Below are positions 42,958-52,291 of a DNA stretch of 64,000 nucleotides, piece after piece. The stretch's first letter is position 1; the number at the start of each line of letters is the position of its first letter. Position numbers and translations under genes: made by a program. The stretch lies in the NCBI GenBank assembly GCA_947493175.1, contig CANLQD010000010.1:1-64000 (forward strand), written 5' to 3'. This DNA comes from an uncultured Flavobacteriaceae bacterium (lineage in GTDB: Bacteria > Bacteroidota > Bacteroidia > Flavobacteriales > Flavobacteriaceae). The notes beneath the pieces are model-generated. The model searched no databases and had not been told where the DNA came from. It saw nothing but the letters and a program-made list of their open reading frames with translations.

Positions 42958-43002
42958 AATGACCCAAATCATTTGAACAGTCGGCGTCTCCTTTTAATTT
43001 TG
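42958..43002 (+). promoter_or_regulatory. Crp/Fnr-like operator plus perfect -7 element
   Basis: AATGACCCAAATCATT (42958-42973) stands 22 bases before TAATTTTG (42995-43002), an exact TAnnTTTG. This puts the palindrome centre about 41.5 bases before the expected start of transcription, the class II activator position. The PNPOx-like ATG is at 43018. Confidence 0.75.
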
Positions 43003-43017
43003 AAAAAATCTTCGGCG

Positions 43018-43479
43018 ATGATCAAGGACTTAAGTACGAGGGAATGTCTTGAGCTATTAGGGGCCAACTACATTGGTCGACTCGCCTATATTGCCCATGA
43101 CAGTCCGTACGTAATTCCCATCACCTACTATTATTACAACCGAAGAAACAATAGCATTATCAGCTATTCTTTGGAGGGGCATAAAATAGACGCCATGCGC
43201 AAGAAGCAATCGGTGTCCTTGGAAATAGATGAAATTGAATCGGTAAAACATTGGAAATCGGTTTTAGTACATGGCGAATACGAAGAACTTAGCGGTATCG
43301 ATGCCAAGAAACTGCTGCATGAATTCTCAGCGGGGGTAAAAGAAATCGTGAACCGTAAAAAGGGTAAAGACGTAGCTTTCATTCACGAGTTTTCTAGCAA
43401 GCTGGCTTCGACGCAAGACCCTCCGGTCGTCTACCGTATTAGAATAGATAAGGTTACGGGTAAGGAAAGGGTGGATTAG
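43018..43479 (+). CDS. Pyridoxamine 5'-phosphate oxidase-like FMN-binding protein
   Basis: 153 residues from the ATG at 43018; upstream codons lie before the predicted transcription start. A split-barrel fold: CLELLGANYIGRLAYIAHDSPYVIPITYYY, GHKIDAMRKKQSVSLEIDEI and WKSVLVHGEYEEL. It is more like NimA/PNPOx-like flavoproteins than true PdxH. It may be co-transcribed with the PEP synthase gene 108 bases downstream. Confidence 0.85.
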   Translation: MIKDLSTRECLELLGANYIGRLAYIAHDSPYVIPITYYYYNRRNNSIISYSLEGHKIDAMRKKQSVSLEIDEIESVKHWKSVLVHGEYEELSGIDAKKLLHEFSAGVKEIVNRKKGKDVAFIHEFSSKLASTQDPPVVYRIRIDKVTGKERVD

Positions 43480-43587
43480 GAGTCCAACGGTATCCTTTGC
43501 CCAAACATACTTGCATTTGCCCCACTACCGAATGCGATTATCGTAGACCCGCTGGGTTATGACAATTTTATAACTTAAAAATAACGG

Positions 43588-45978
43588 ATGCAAAACGATA
43601 TCAAACATTTTAATGAAATCGATATAAAAGATGTGCCACAAGTAGGCGGCAAAAACGCCTCCTTGGGTGAAATGTTCCAAAAACTAAGTTCAAAAGGTAT
43701 TCGAGTGCCTAATGGTTTTGCCACTACCTCTGAAGCCTTTTGGAAATTTTTGGATGAAAACTCCCTTCGAGCATCCTTACAGAGTACATTATCGGAACTC
43801 GATACCGACAATTATTCAAATCTGGGAGCTATCGGTGAAAAAGCTAGAAAACTAATTTTGGGGGGAACGCTATCCAAGAACCTATCACAACAAATTACAG
43901 AAGCTTATCAAAGCCTATGCAAAGGTCGAAATTGCGCAGTCGCTGTTCGCAGTAGTGCCACCGCGGAAGATTTACCCGACGCGAGTTTCGCAGGCCAGCA
44001 CGATACCTTTTTGAACATCACGAGCAAGGCCGGCCTTTTAGAGGCGGTCAAAAAATGTTTCGCATCGTTGTACACCGACAGGGCCATTAAGTATAGGGAC
44101 GACAAGGGTTTTAAACATAACGAAGTGGCCCTTTCTGTCGGAGTGCAACAAATGGTACGGGCCGATAAAGGCTGCTCTGGTGTCGGCTTTACTATTGAAC
44201 CTGAATCCGGTTTTGAAAATGTCATCCTATTGTCAGGTGTATGGGGCTTGGGAGAAAATATCGTTCAGGGAGCCATAAATCCAGATGAGTTTTACATCTT
44301 CAAGCCAACACTTGAACAGGGAAAATTTCCCATCATCCAGAAAAAATTAGGTGATAAGAAACGTACGATGATCTATTCGAAAACAAAGACCGGCGCTCCA
44401 ACGGCCAATATTCGTACACCGCGACTCAAACAGCAACAATTCGTCCTATCCGATAATGAGGTGACCACTTTGGCAAAGTGGGCATTAATGATTGAAAAGC
44501 ACTATCAAAAACCGATGGATATCGAATGGGCAAAAGATGGACTCACCGACGAGCTTTTTATGATTCAGGCACGACCTGAAACGGTACACCGATCAAGAAA
44601 CAAAAATCTACACATTACCTATGCCTTAAAAGAAAAAAGCAAGGTCTTGACAAAGGGAAATGCCGTAGGTTCCAAAATTAAGGTCGGTACCCCTACCCTC
44701 TTAAAATCGCCTAAGGATGCCAAAAACCTTGGCATGGAAGATATTATCGTTACAGACACGATAACACCGGATTGGGATCCGTTATTAAAACAAGTAGGAG
44801 GCATAATCACCAACAAGGGCGGGCGTACCAGCCATGCTGCGATCGTAGCGCGCGAATTGGGTGTACCTGCTATCGTAGGCTGCAAAAACGCTACAAAGAA
44901 TATCATGGATGGGGAGCCCATAACGGTATCCTGTGCGGAAGGAAAGACCGGCTATGTCTACAAAGGAAAGCTCCCTTTCACCAAAAACGAAATCGATTTT
45001 TCGAACATATCGATGCCCCGTACTGAGGCAAAAATGATTCTGGCCGATCCCGAAAATGCATTTCAACTTTCGTATTATCCCAACAAGGGTGTGGGACTGT
45101 TGCGTATGGAGTTTATTATTACGCATTCCGTGAAAATACATCCTATGGCCTTGGTCAAATTCGATCAGTTGCAGCATACCCGAACCATAAAGCAAATCAA
45201 TAAACTGACTCATGGTTACCCGGCCAAGAAAGATTACTTCATCGACCAGCTTTCCCAGGGAATTTCTACCATTGCAGCCGCATTCTATCCAAAGGAGGTC
45301 ATTGTTCGCCTAAGCGATTTCAAGACCAACGAATACGCCAATCTTATCGGAGGTGCCAATTTTGAACCTGATGAGGAAAACCCCATGCTAGGATTTAGGG
45401 GGGCATCAAGATACTATAGCGATCTGTATAAAGAAGGCTTTGCCCTAGAATGCGCCGCTATTAAAAAAGTACGGGAAACCATGGGGCTAAACAATCTGAA
45501 AGTGATGGTGCCTTTTTGCAGAACTTTGGAAGAAGGCAAGAAGGTGGTGGAAATTATGAAGGAGAATGGATTGAAACGTGGGGAAAACGGACTTGAAATC
45601 TATACGATGATCGAAATTCCGAGCAACGTAATCTTGGCGGAAGAATTCGCTGAAATCTTCGACGGGTTTTCTATTGGCTCCAACGACCTTACCCAATTAA
45701 CTTTGGGAATAGATCGTGATTCTGAAATCATGGGCCAACTTTTTAACGAGAATGATCCCGCAGCAAAACGAATGATTGCTATGGCCATATCCGCTGCACG
45801 GAAAACCAACACCAAAATCGGACTATGCGGACAAGCACCGAGCGACTTCCCCGAATTTGCCCAGTTTTTGGTGACCGAGGGTATCGATTCCATTTCGTTC
45901 AATCCCGATGCACTATTACAGGGCATCGAAAATATCAACAAAGCAGAAGTTGATCTGAAAAGTGAAGCCTTGGCCTAA
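43588..45978 (+). CDS. ppsA: Phosphoenolpyruvate synthase
   Basis: A 796-residue protein with the three PPDK-type domains. ATP-grasp N-terminus: VGGKNASLGEMFQKL, AVRSSATAEDLPDASFAGQHDTFLN. Phosphohistidine domain: GGRTSHAAIVARELGVPAIVGC, His near residue 417. C-terminal PEP/pyruvate barrel: MIEIPSNVILAEEFA, GSNDLTQLTLGIDRDS, GLCGQAPSD. It makes PEP from pyruvate and ATP. Its place beside PfkB and PNPOx genes suggests use under energy-limited conditions. Confidence 0.95.
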   Translation: MQNDIKHFNEIDIKDVPQVGGKNASLGEMFQKLSSKGIRVPNGFATTSEAFWKFLDENSLRASLQSTLSELDTDNYSNLGAIGEKARKLILGGTLSKNLSQQITEAYQSLCKGRNCAVAVRSSATAEDLPDASFAGQHDTFLNITSKAGLLEAVKKCFASLYTDRAIKYRDDKGFKHNEVALSVGVQQMVRADKGCSGVGFTIEPESGFENVILLSGVWGLGENIVQGAINPDEFYIFKPTLEQGKFPIIQKKLGDKKRTMIYSKTKTGAPTANIRTPRLKQQQFVLSDNEVTTLAKWALMIEKHYQKPMDIEWAKDGLTDELFMIQARPETVHRSRNKNLHITYALKEKSKVLTKGNAVGSKIKVGTPTLLKSPKDAKNLGMEDIIVTDTITPDWDPLLKQVGGIITNKGGRTSHAAIVARELGVPAIVGCKNATKNIMDGEPITVSCAEGKTGYVYKGKLPFTKNEIDFSNISMPRTEAKMILADPENAFQLSYYPNKGVGLLRMEFIITHSVKIHPMALVKFDQLQHTRTIKQINKLTHGYPAKKDYFIDQLSQGISTIAAAFYPKEVIVRLSDFKTNEYANLIGGANFEPDEENPMLGFRGASRYYSDLYKEGFALECAAIKKVRETMGLNNLKVMVPFCRTLEEGKKVVEIMKENGLKRGENGLEIYTMIEIPSNVILAEEFAEIFDGFSIGSNDLTQLTLGIDRDSEIMGQLFNENDPAAKRMIAMAISAARKTNTKIGLCGQAPSDFPEFAQFLVTEGIDSISFNPDALLQGIENINKAEVDLKSEALA

Positions 45979-45988
45979 CTGTCGATTG

Positions 45989-46033
45989 AATGACCTGCAT
46001 CATTGTAGCGACCGCCCATAGACTGTTCTTTTG
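45989..46033 (+). promoter_or_regulatory. Crp/Fnr-like operator plus -7 element
   Basis: AATGACCTGCATCATT (45989-46004) stands 22 bases before TTCTTTTG (46026-46033). The OmpA-like lipoprotein ATG is at 46068. It is almost identical to the operator at 38586. Confidence 0.65.
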
Positions 46034-46067
46034 CAAAAGTCCATTAAGAAATTTTGAACCTGAAAAA

Positions 46068-46937
46068 ATGAAAATCTTAACATCACTTGTGGTCTTAGCA
46101 TCTTTGACATTAGTATCGACCTCTTGCGTTACCCAAAAAAAATATACCGCGGCACAAGACAGGGCCACGCTATGCGAAAACAATTTAGACAACAGCCAGA
46201 ATGAGATTGCGGTACTTCAAAATAGTCTGGCCAATGAAAAAAATAGAACCAAATCCCTGGAACAGCAAATAGAATACTTTAAAAGCACCAATACCAATCT
46301 ACTGGCGCGCTTATCAGATCTTTCGGTGGTGAGCAAATCGGGCGCGGAAAGTATCAAACAATCGTTATCGGCACTCAACGAGCAGAATAGGTATATTAAA
46401 GACCTAACAACTTCTATGCAACGAAAAGACAGTATCAATCTGGTACTGGTTATGAACCTCAAACGTTCCTTGGACAATTTTGAAGACGAGGACATTCATA
46501 TCGAAGTTAAAAAAGGGGTGGTCTATGTCTCTATCTCCGATAAGATGTTGTTTCGATCGGGCAGTTACCAGATTAGTAAACGAGCCGAGGAGGTCATCGG
46601 TAAAATAGCAAAAATCGTGAACGACCATAAAGAACTGGATATCCTGGTAGAGGGGCATACCGATAATGTGCCTATAGCCAATGAGTGTATGGTCGATAAT
46701 TGGGATTTAAGCGTCAAAAGGGCTACATCGATTGTGCGATTAATGCAGAATAAATTCAGTGTACAACCATCACGGATGACCGCTGGCGGCCGTTCAGAAT
46801 ATTTGCCCAAAACCACCAATGAAACGGTAGAAGGACGGGCCAAGAACCGTAGGACGGAAATCGTAATCCTACCTAAACTGGACCAGTTTTTTGAGCTGTT
46901 GGAACCGCCGACAGCAAGTACCGATTTGGAACAATAA
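46068..46937 (+). CDS. OmpA-family lipoprotein
   Basis: 289 residues from the ATG at 46068. The signal ends in the lipobox STSC (about Cys21). A coiled coil runs from about 30 to 140. The C-terminal OmpA/MotB domain has VEGHTDNVPI, the NWDLSVKRATSIVRLM segment and GRAKNRRTEIVI. It would anchor the outer membrane to peptidoglycan. The PfkB gene follows after 12 bases. Confidence 0.9.
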   Translation: MKILTSLVVLASLTLVSTSCVTQKKYTAAQDRATLCENNLDNSQNEIAVLQNSLANEKNRTKSLEQQIEYFKSTNTNLLARLSDLSVVSKSGAESIKQSLSALNEQNRYIKDLTTSMQRKDSINLVLVMNLKRSLDNFEDEDIHIEVKKGVVYVSISDKMLFRSGSYQISKRAEEVIGKIAKIVNDHKELDILVEGHTDNVPIANECMVDNWDLSVKRATSIVRLMQNKFSVQPSRMTAGGRSEYLPKTTNETVEGRAKNRRTEIVILPKLDQFFELLEPPTASTDLEQ

Positions 46938-46949
46938 ATAGGTCGGCAT

Positions 46950-47912
46950 ATGAACAACATCGTCACATTGACCATGAATCCGGTTGTAGATAAGGATACC
47001 TCCGTGGCAGGCGTTGTCCCGAATAAAAAGTTACGGTGCAAATCGCCCAATTACTTTGCCGGCGGTGGTGGCATCAATGTATCACGGGCCCTCAAAAAAC
47101 TGGGTAGTGGTTCCATTTGTATGTATGTCGCCGGCGGGCCCTCGGGTACGCATTTACAACAACTCTTATCAGATGAAGAAATCGAACAAAAGGTAATCCG
47201 TATCAAAGGGTGGACGCGAGAAAACCTCTCGGTGACGGATACCCATACTAATTTGCAATATCGATTCGGGGTTCCAGGTCCCCATGTGACCAAAGAGGAA
47301 TGGCACGAAGTGCTCCAAGCGGTCGAAAACCACATAGAAGAAGGCGATTATTTGGTGGCCAGCGGAAAGCTACCACTTGGAATTCCAACTAATTTCTATG
47401 TTCTGGTCTCGGAAATCGTAAAAAAGAAAAAAGGACGTTTTGTACTCGATACATCGGGAGAAGCACTATTACCAAGTAAGAAAGCGGATATTTTCTTGAT
47501 AAAACCCAATTTGGCCGAATTCAGCATATTATGCGACGTAACATCCATATCCGTTTTGGAGTTGGAGGATTTGACCCAAAAATTTTTAAAAAATCACTCT
47601 GTTGAAATACTGGTAGTTTCATTGGGTGCCAAAGGTGCTTTATTAGCGACCAAAAATCAAATGGAATTGATTGTCGCGCCGACCGTACATCAAAAAAGCG
47701 CCATAGGTGCAGGCGATAGCATGGTCGCTGGTATGGTACTATGTCTTACACAGAACAAATCGTATAGTGAAATGGCTCGGTACGGGGTAGCTTGTGGTAC
47801 CGCCGCCACCCTATATCCGGGCACACAACTTTGTAAAAAAGAAGATGCTGAAAACCTTTACGATTGGTTGGTGAAAAATAGTGTTAAAAATCTAAAAAAA
47901 TCGCCTAACTGA
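46950..47912 (+). CDS. PfkB-family sugar kinase (1-phosphofructokinase-like)
   Basis: A 320-residue ribokinase-fold kinase. TMNPVVDKDTSVAGVVPNKKLRCKSPNYFAGGGGINVSRALKKLG is the N-terminal PfkB signature; GAGDSMVAGMVL near residue 252 is the second signature with the catalytic Asp. It is close to 6-phosphofructokinase 2 and LacC/FruK types. Its stop codon overlaps the operator palindrome at 47910. Confidence 0.9.
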   Translation: MNNIVTLTMNPVVDKDTSVAGVVPNKKLRCKSPNYFAGGGGINVSRALKKLGSGSICMYVAGGPSGTHLQQLLSDEEIEQKVIRIKGWTRENLSVTDTHTNLQYRFGVPGPHVTKEEWHEVLQAVENHIEEGDYLVASGKLPLGIPTNFYVLVSEIVKKKKGRFVLDTSGEALLPSKKADIFLIKPNLAEFSILCDVTSISVLELEDLTQKFLKNHSVEILVVSLGAKGALLATKNQMELIVAPTVHQKSAIGAGDSMVAGMVLCLTQNKSYSEMARYGVACGTAATLYPGTQLCKKEDAENLYDWLVKNSVKNLKKSPN

Positions 47913-47952
47913 CCTAGGTCATTTGGAAACATCACGTTACGAACTATTTTAG
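47908..47952 (+). promoter_or_regulatory. Crp/Fnr-like operator and promoter without a gene
   Basis: ACTGACCTAGGTCATT (47908-47923) contains a perfect 12-base palindrome. TATTTTAG (47945-47952) stands at the same 22-base distance as elsewhere and differs from TAnnTTTG at one base. The next gene is 360 bases away, behind a terminator. Confidence 0.6.
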
Positions 47953-47956
47953 CCCC

Positions 47957-48185
47957 ATCATCGAGAAAGAAATAGCGCTCTCTTTGAGAATATAATAAAC
48001 GCATCTTTAAATCGTGAGGATATAAAGAGCCATATGTATAGAAGCGGTCGAAGACACCCTTTATACCATTTGAATCGTGAATGTATCTAGCAATAGGTAT
48101 TGGTAACGGTCAGTGTAAGCGGTTATTGGGCAACATTGACAGTTTCTTTGGAAACCGGGCCACTTTGGTGACCCGGTTTCTTTAA
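47957..48185 (+). ncRNA. Candidate regulated small RNA
   Basis: About 225 bases between the operator-promoter at 47908-47952 and the terminator at 48150-48183. No convincing gene lies inside; the only frame is an 18-codon one starting near 48032. I infer a small RNA, or less likely a small peptide mRNA, from the promoter-terminator pair alone. Confidence 0.4.
48150..48183 (+). terminator. Strong hairpin terminator
   Basis: GAAACCGGGcCAC and GTGaCCCGGTTTC form an almost perfect 13-base stem around a tttg loop, followed by tttaaaat. It ends whatever transcript starts near 47957. Confidence 0.8.
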
Positions 48186-48310
48186 AATATGGGTATTATA
48201 ACCACTTACTGGTAACAATGTACGACCTTTGGTTCCCTCTTGCCATTTTACCCTCTCACAACACTCTTTCATTGAGGCGAGCAGTTTTTAGTAACCAAAA
48301 ACAATATACA

Positions 48311-48700
48311 ATGGCATACTACTTCAGCAAAACAATTGCTAACATTCCCTTTGAAGAAGCGATAGCGAAAACCATCGAAGCCCTAAAAAAAGAAGGCTTT
48401 GGTATTCTCACCGAAATCGACCTCAAGACTACCTTTAAAAAGAAGTTGGATGTCAATTTCCCTAATTACAAGATTCTGGGAGCCTGCAGCCCATCATTCG
48501 CACACAAAGCATTGCAGGCAGAAAATAAAATTGGTACGATGCTGCCCTGCAACGTTATCGTGAGAGAAAATAACAATGGTACGATAGAAGTGGCCGCCGT
48601 AGATCCCATTGCTTCCATGCAAGCAGTACAAAACGAGTCTCTTTCGAATATCGCTACCGAAGTCTCCGAAAAATTAAATCGTGCCGTAAACAGCCTTTGA
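48311..48700 (+). CDS. DUF302 family protein
   Basis: 129 residues from the ATG at 48311. The DUF302 fold is seen in FEEAIAKTIEALKKEGFGILTEID, the YKILGACSPSFAHKALQAE segment and the LPCNVIVRE strand. Its role is unknown; members often occur in stress and sulfur loci. It heads a tightly packed operon with flavin reductase, M20 peptidase and DUF1611 genes. Confidence 0.85.
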   Translation: MAYYFSKTIANIPFEEAIAKTIEALKKEGFGILTEIDLKTTFKKKLDVNFPNYKILGACSPSFAHKALQAENKIGTMLPCNVIVRENNNGTIEVAAVDPIASMQAVQNESLSNIATEVSEKLNRAVNSL

Positions 48701-49395
48701 ATATCGGACAAAATGCTGCTGATCAAAATCAGTGCTATGGTCGTTCGCCTTTTGTACATTCGATTAAAACAGCTGTTTTGGATACTAAAAAGGAATTGAT
48801 TGAAGATTTTGTTCCGATTACCACCGACTTTTCCATTTGGCAACGTTTCTTCACCGTTGCTCCACTAATCGTCGTAGGTACCAAGGAAGAGAAGGGATAT
48901 GATCTTGCACCTAAACACATGGCCACACCCCTTGGGCAAAGCAACTATTTTGGCTTTGTATGCACCCCGCGACACGCTACATATCACAACATTAAAAGTT
49001 CGGGAGAGTTCACCGTGAGTTTTCCTAAGGCAGACCAAGTGGCCTTGGCATCACTAAGTGCCTCACCAAGATGCGAAGATTCGGTAAAATCGGAATACCT
49101 TATCAAATCCTTGCCGACCATCAAAGCAACATCGGTCGATGCGTTGTTCATTGCAGCCTCTTATTTGTATCTGGAATGTGAACTATTTAAAATAATAGAT
49201 GGATTTGATGACTACAGTTTTATCACGGGTACTATAAAAGCCGTGTTTGTACATCCCGATTATGTAAGAGTCTCCGAAAAAGACGAACAGCTTCAGATAA
49301 TGCAGAATCCGCTCCTTGCCTATATCGCGGAAGGACGATTCGCTACTATTTCAAACACCTATAATTTTCCCTTTCCAAAAGACTTTAAGCGATGA
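48697..49395 (+). CDS. Flavin reductase-like FMN-binding protein
   Basis: About 230 residues; the earliest start is a TTG that overlaps the DUF302 stop, and the true start is uncertain. Split-barrel FMN fold: FFTVAPLIVVGTKEEKGYDLAPKHM, YFGFVCTPRHATYHNI and GEFTVSFPKADQ. It resembles flavin reductases that serve monooxygenases. It overlaps the following M20 gene by ATGA. Confidence 0.8.
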   Translation: MNIGQNAADQNQCYGRSPFVHSIKTAVLDTKKELIEDFVPITTDFSIWQRFFTVAPLIVVGTKEEKGYDLAPKHMATPLGQSNYFGFVCTPRHATYHNIKSSGEFTVSFPKADQVALASLSASPRCEDSVKSEYLIKSLPTIKATSVDALFIAASYLYLECELFKIIDGFDDYSFITGTIKAVFVHPDYVRVSEKDEQLQIMQNPLLAYIAEGRFATISNTYNFPFPKDFKR

Positions 49396-50567
49396 ACGAC
49401 CTTAAAGAAATAGCCGTTGAAGTCCAAGAATTTCTTCAATCACAACAGGAAAGTATTACTAATTTGCTAAAAGAGTTGGTCTCCATCGAAACACCCTCCT
49501 ACCAAAAAGAAAAACTTCATGAGATTCTTACTCTTTTAAAAGAGAAATTTGAAGGCATGGGCTATTTTGTTTTGCACGTGCCGGGTAAGGAATCGGGAGG
49601 CTATCTCTACGTGCGCCCCACAACAAGGAACAAAAGTCTGCCCCTTCAATTAGTAGTGGGCCATTGCGATACGGTCTGGCCCGAGCATACCATTGATAAA
49701 ATGCCCATATCATGCATTAATAATAAAGCGAAAGGGCCCGGTATTTATGATATGAAAGCGGGACTCACTCAAATCGTCTTTGCATTATTGGCCTTACAAG
49801 TACTATCCTTACCAATCGAAGTAACCCCCATAATACTGATCAATTCAGATGAAGAAATTGGGAGTAGGGAATCGACAGATGCCATCAAACGATTGGCAAG
49901 AATAGCTTCGCGTGCCTACGTCTTGGAACCCCCTTTGGGGTTAGATGGAAAACTAAAGACCGCAAGAAAAGGATTGGGTCGATTTACCCTGAACATTGAG
50001 GGAAAAGCCGCCCACGCAGGGCTTGATCCAGATAAAGGAATAAATGCCATCGTTGAACTTTCCCACCAAGTGCAGCAACTATATGCCATGAACGATTTTG
50101 ACAAGGGTATTACAGTGAACGTGGGAATGATCGAGGGAGGTATTTCTCCAAACGTGGTTGCCCCTATCAGCAGGGCCATAGTGGACGTTCGGGTCTTGAC
50201 AGAGGCAGATGGAAAGTACATCACCCAAAAAATACAACAGCTGAAGCCCAAACTACCATATGTTAAACTACATATTGAAGGAAGAATAGGTCGCCCGCCC
50301 ATGGAAAAAAATACCCGGAACCAAGAACTCTGGAAAATGGCTGAACAAATAGGGAACGATATGGGCATTCAACTGCAGCAGGCAACAGCTGGCGGAGGGT
50401 CCGACGCCAATACGACCAGTGTTTTTACAGCTACTTTAGATGGTTTGGGAACTCCAGGAGATGGAGCGCACGCGCCCCATGAATACATCTTATCGAATAA
50501 ATTGATAGAGCGAACCACCCTTTTAACGCTCCTACTTTTAGCAAAACCCTTAAAAGTAACGTTATGA
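49392..50567 (+). CDS. M20-family metallopeptidase
   Basis: A 391-residue protein, glutamate-carboxypeptidase-like. The metal-site motifs are GHCDTVWP (about residues 92-99), GPGIYDMKAG, INSDEEIGSRES and a late HAPHEY. A dimerisation domain lies in the middle (IEGKAAHAGLDPDKGINAI). It overlaps both neighbours by four bases. Its pairing with DUF1611 suggests amino-acid or dipeptide turnover. Confidence 0.9.
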   Translation: MNDLKEIAVEVQEFLQSQQESITNLLKELVSIETPSYQKEKLHEILTLLKEKFEGMGYFVLHVPGKESGGYLYVRPTTRNKSLPLQLVVGHCDTVWPEHTIDKMPISCINNKAKGPGIYDMKAGLTQIVFALLALQVLSLPIEVTPIILINSDEEIGSRESTDAIKRLARIASRAYVLEPPLGLDGKLKTARKGLGRFTLNIEGKAAHAGLDPDKGINAIVELSHQVQQLYAMNDFDKGITVNVGMIEGGISPNVVAPISRAIVDVRVLTEADGKYITQKIQQLKPKLPYVKLHIEGRIGRPPMEKNTRNQELWKMAEQIGNDMGIQLQQATAGGGSDANTTSVFTATLDGLGTPGDGAHAPHEYILSNKLIERTTLLTLLLLAKPLKVTL

Positions 50568-51583
50568 ACCATCAATATATATATGCTTCCTTAACGCGAA
50601 TTTCCGATTTGGCCAAAAGGGAGTTTGAGGTAAAAAAACTACCCACGAAAAAATGGGCCACCGGCGATTATGTGGTATGCCGAATTATTGACCCTGGTAG
50701 CAATACCTTGAGTTTGGAACTATCCAATGGAAGAATGCGGGGGGTCATTGGTGGTGAGCAAGTAGTCGGGGCTTTGGGCGAGCGGTACGCCACTTTGGAA
50801 GCCACTGGGACATGGAAAAAAGTTGGCAAAGACCTTAAAATGCATGTTTTGACCGGAGCGGGCCTTATGGGAAAGATGACCTCTAAGTCGGCCTTTATAC
50901 CCAACATGATCGAAGTTAGCTATACCGGACATGCTTTTCGAAAAAACAATAAATTGACCATGGATTCTTTTGTGCAACCAACAGAGGGTATGCCATTCAA
51001 TACCCCCGTGGTCCTATTTGTGGGGACTTCCATGTCGGCGGGTAAAACCACCTCGGCCCGTATTGTGACCAATCTTTTTAAATCGGCAGGGTACCATGTT
51101 GTAGGAGCAAAGCTTACAGGTGCAGGTCGCCTTAAAGATATACTCGCCATTGAAGATGTAGGAGCAGATGCAGTATTCGATTTCGTAGATGTGGGGCTAC
51201 CCTCTTCTATCTATCCCAAAGAAGACTATGGCATAAAACTACGCCAATTATTGAACAAAATCTCCCAACAAAATGCAGATATCGCTATCATAGAAATTGG
51301 GGCATCGCCTTTGGAACCCTATAACGGTGATGTTGCCATAAATGCGATTCGGGAGCAAATCAAGTGCACCATTTTAGCAGCCTCAGATCCTTATGCAGTA
51401 TACGGACTCATGAAGGCTTTTGACATAAGACCGGATATCGTAACTGGTATTGCCTCAAACACCCTGGCGGGAAAAGAAATGGTCGAAAAGCTATGCAACG
51501 TTAAAGCGATGAATCTAATAGACGCCAAAACCTCTCCAAAATTAAAACAAATTCTATCGGCCGCTACAGGATTCATGTTGTGA
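50564..51583 (+). CDS. DUF1611 family P-loop protein
   Basis: A 339-residue protein. An N-terminal Rossmann-like or beta half is followed by a P-loop domain (FVGTSMSAGKTTSARIVTNLF near residue 149) and a KLTGAGRLKDILAIEDVGAD segment, as in DUF1611. Relatives include DgcN, which works with an epimerase on D-glutamate. Here the partner is an M20 peptidase. The biochemical role is inferred only from family and context. Confidence 0.8.
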   Translation: MNHQYIYASLTRISDLAKREFEVKKLPTKKWATGDYVVCRIIDPGSNTLSLELSNGRMRGVIGGEQVVGALGERYATLEATGTWKKVGKDLKMHVLTGAGLMGKMTSKSAFIPNMIEVSYTGHAFRKNNKLTMDSFVQPTEGMPFNTPVVLFVGTSMSAGKTTSARIVTNLFKSAGYHVVGAKLTGAGRLKDILAIEDVGADAVFDFVDVGLPSSIYPKEDYGIKLRQLLNKISQQNADIAIIEIGASPLEPYNGDVAINAIREQIKCTILAASDPYAVYGLMKAFDIRPDIVTGIASNTLAGKEMVEKLCNVKAMNLIDAKTSPKLKQILSAATGFML

Positions 51584-51896
51584 GCTAGGTGCTACCCCAT
51601 TTGTAAAATTATAAAAGAAGTAATTTATTCGAACAAAAAAAGCCTGAACAGATAGGGAATGTCTTCATTCAAATTGATTGTGATAAGAATTATTGTCTTC
51701 TCAAACTTGTTTTCATATCTCCCCAAAGTACTATTCTCATAAAGGTCATGATCGATTTTCATCGACCCACTCTTCAGCAAGACAGAAAACAATGTTAATT
51801 AAAGGGTTTTCTGACATTTAGGAATAGAATTTGATGGTAAAAATACAGCGGCCAACTTAGGGAAGTTAAACCACGCCTGGGTGTAATAATGAAGAG
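51584..51896. other. Gene-free stretch
   Basis: 313 AT-rich bases after the DUF1611 gene. I see no gene, repeat or clear terminator in it. Confidence 0.5.
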
Positions 51897-52157
51897 ATGG
51901 GATTGAAGTTCGTTAGGTTATCTTTGATTAAAAGGTCTCGGGAATCATTGATTCATTTAGATGAATTGTACAAAGATGTTATTTCCACATGCCCTCTTCT
52001 AACCCGTATCGGTTATTGTGAATCCCTGATATACCGTTCCAAAGAATATTTAACAGCATCAAAATGCAAAATTGAAAAAAGAAAGCTTAAAAAATTGTTG
52101 AAAGCAACAGGAACCGAGTTGCAAAAACTCAAGAACAGCCCGACAAGTATGTTATAA
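51897..52157 (+). CDS. Small basic hypothetical protein
   Basis: An 86-residue lysine-rich helical protein (DELYKDVISTCPLLTRIGYCE, then KIEKRKLKKLLKATGTELQKLK). No family recognised. It stands alone between two convergent units, so it is plausible but not proven. Confidence 0.4.
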   Translation: MGLKFVRLSLIKRSRESLIHLDELYKDVISTCPLLTRIGYCESLIYRSKEYLTASKCKIEKRKLKKLLKATGTELQKLKNSPTSML

Positions 52158-52291
52158 AAAGATACCAACGGTTTCGTTATTCGTTTCATTTTTTGTGGCA
52201 TCGGGAAAATTAAATTGACAAAAAATAAACCAGCTTTTCGTACTTTGTGAAAGTCACCGAAAGATTCTTGTTGAAAGCAATATCGAATGAA

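Noticed and set aside
48266..48290. Shared word attgaggcgagcagttt with the IS110 remnant near 18222
   Set aside because: A single match of about 17 bases in 64 kb can arise by chance, and no other IS sequence surrounds it.
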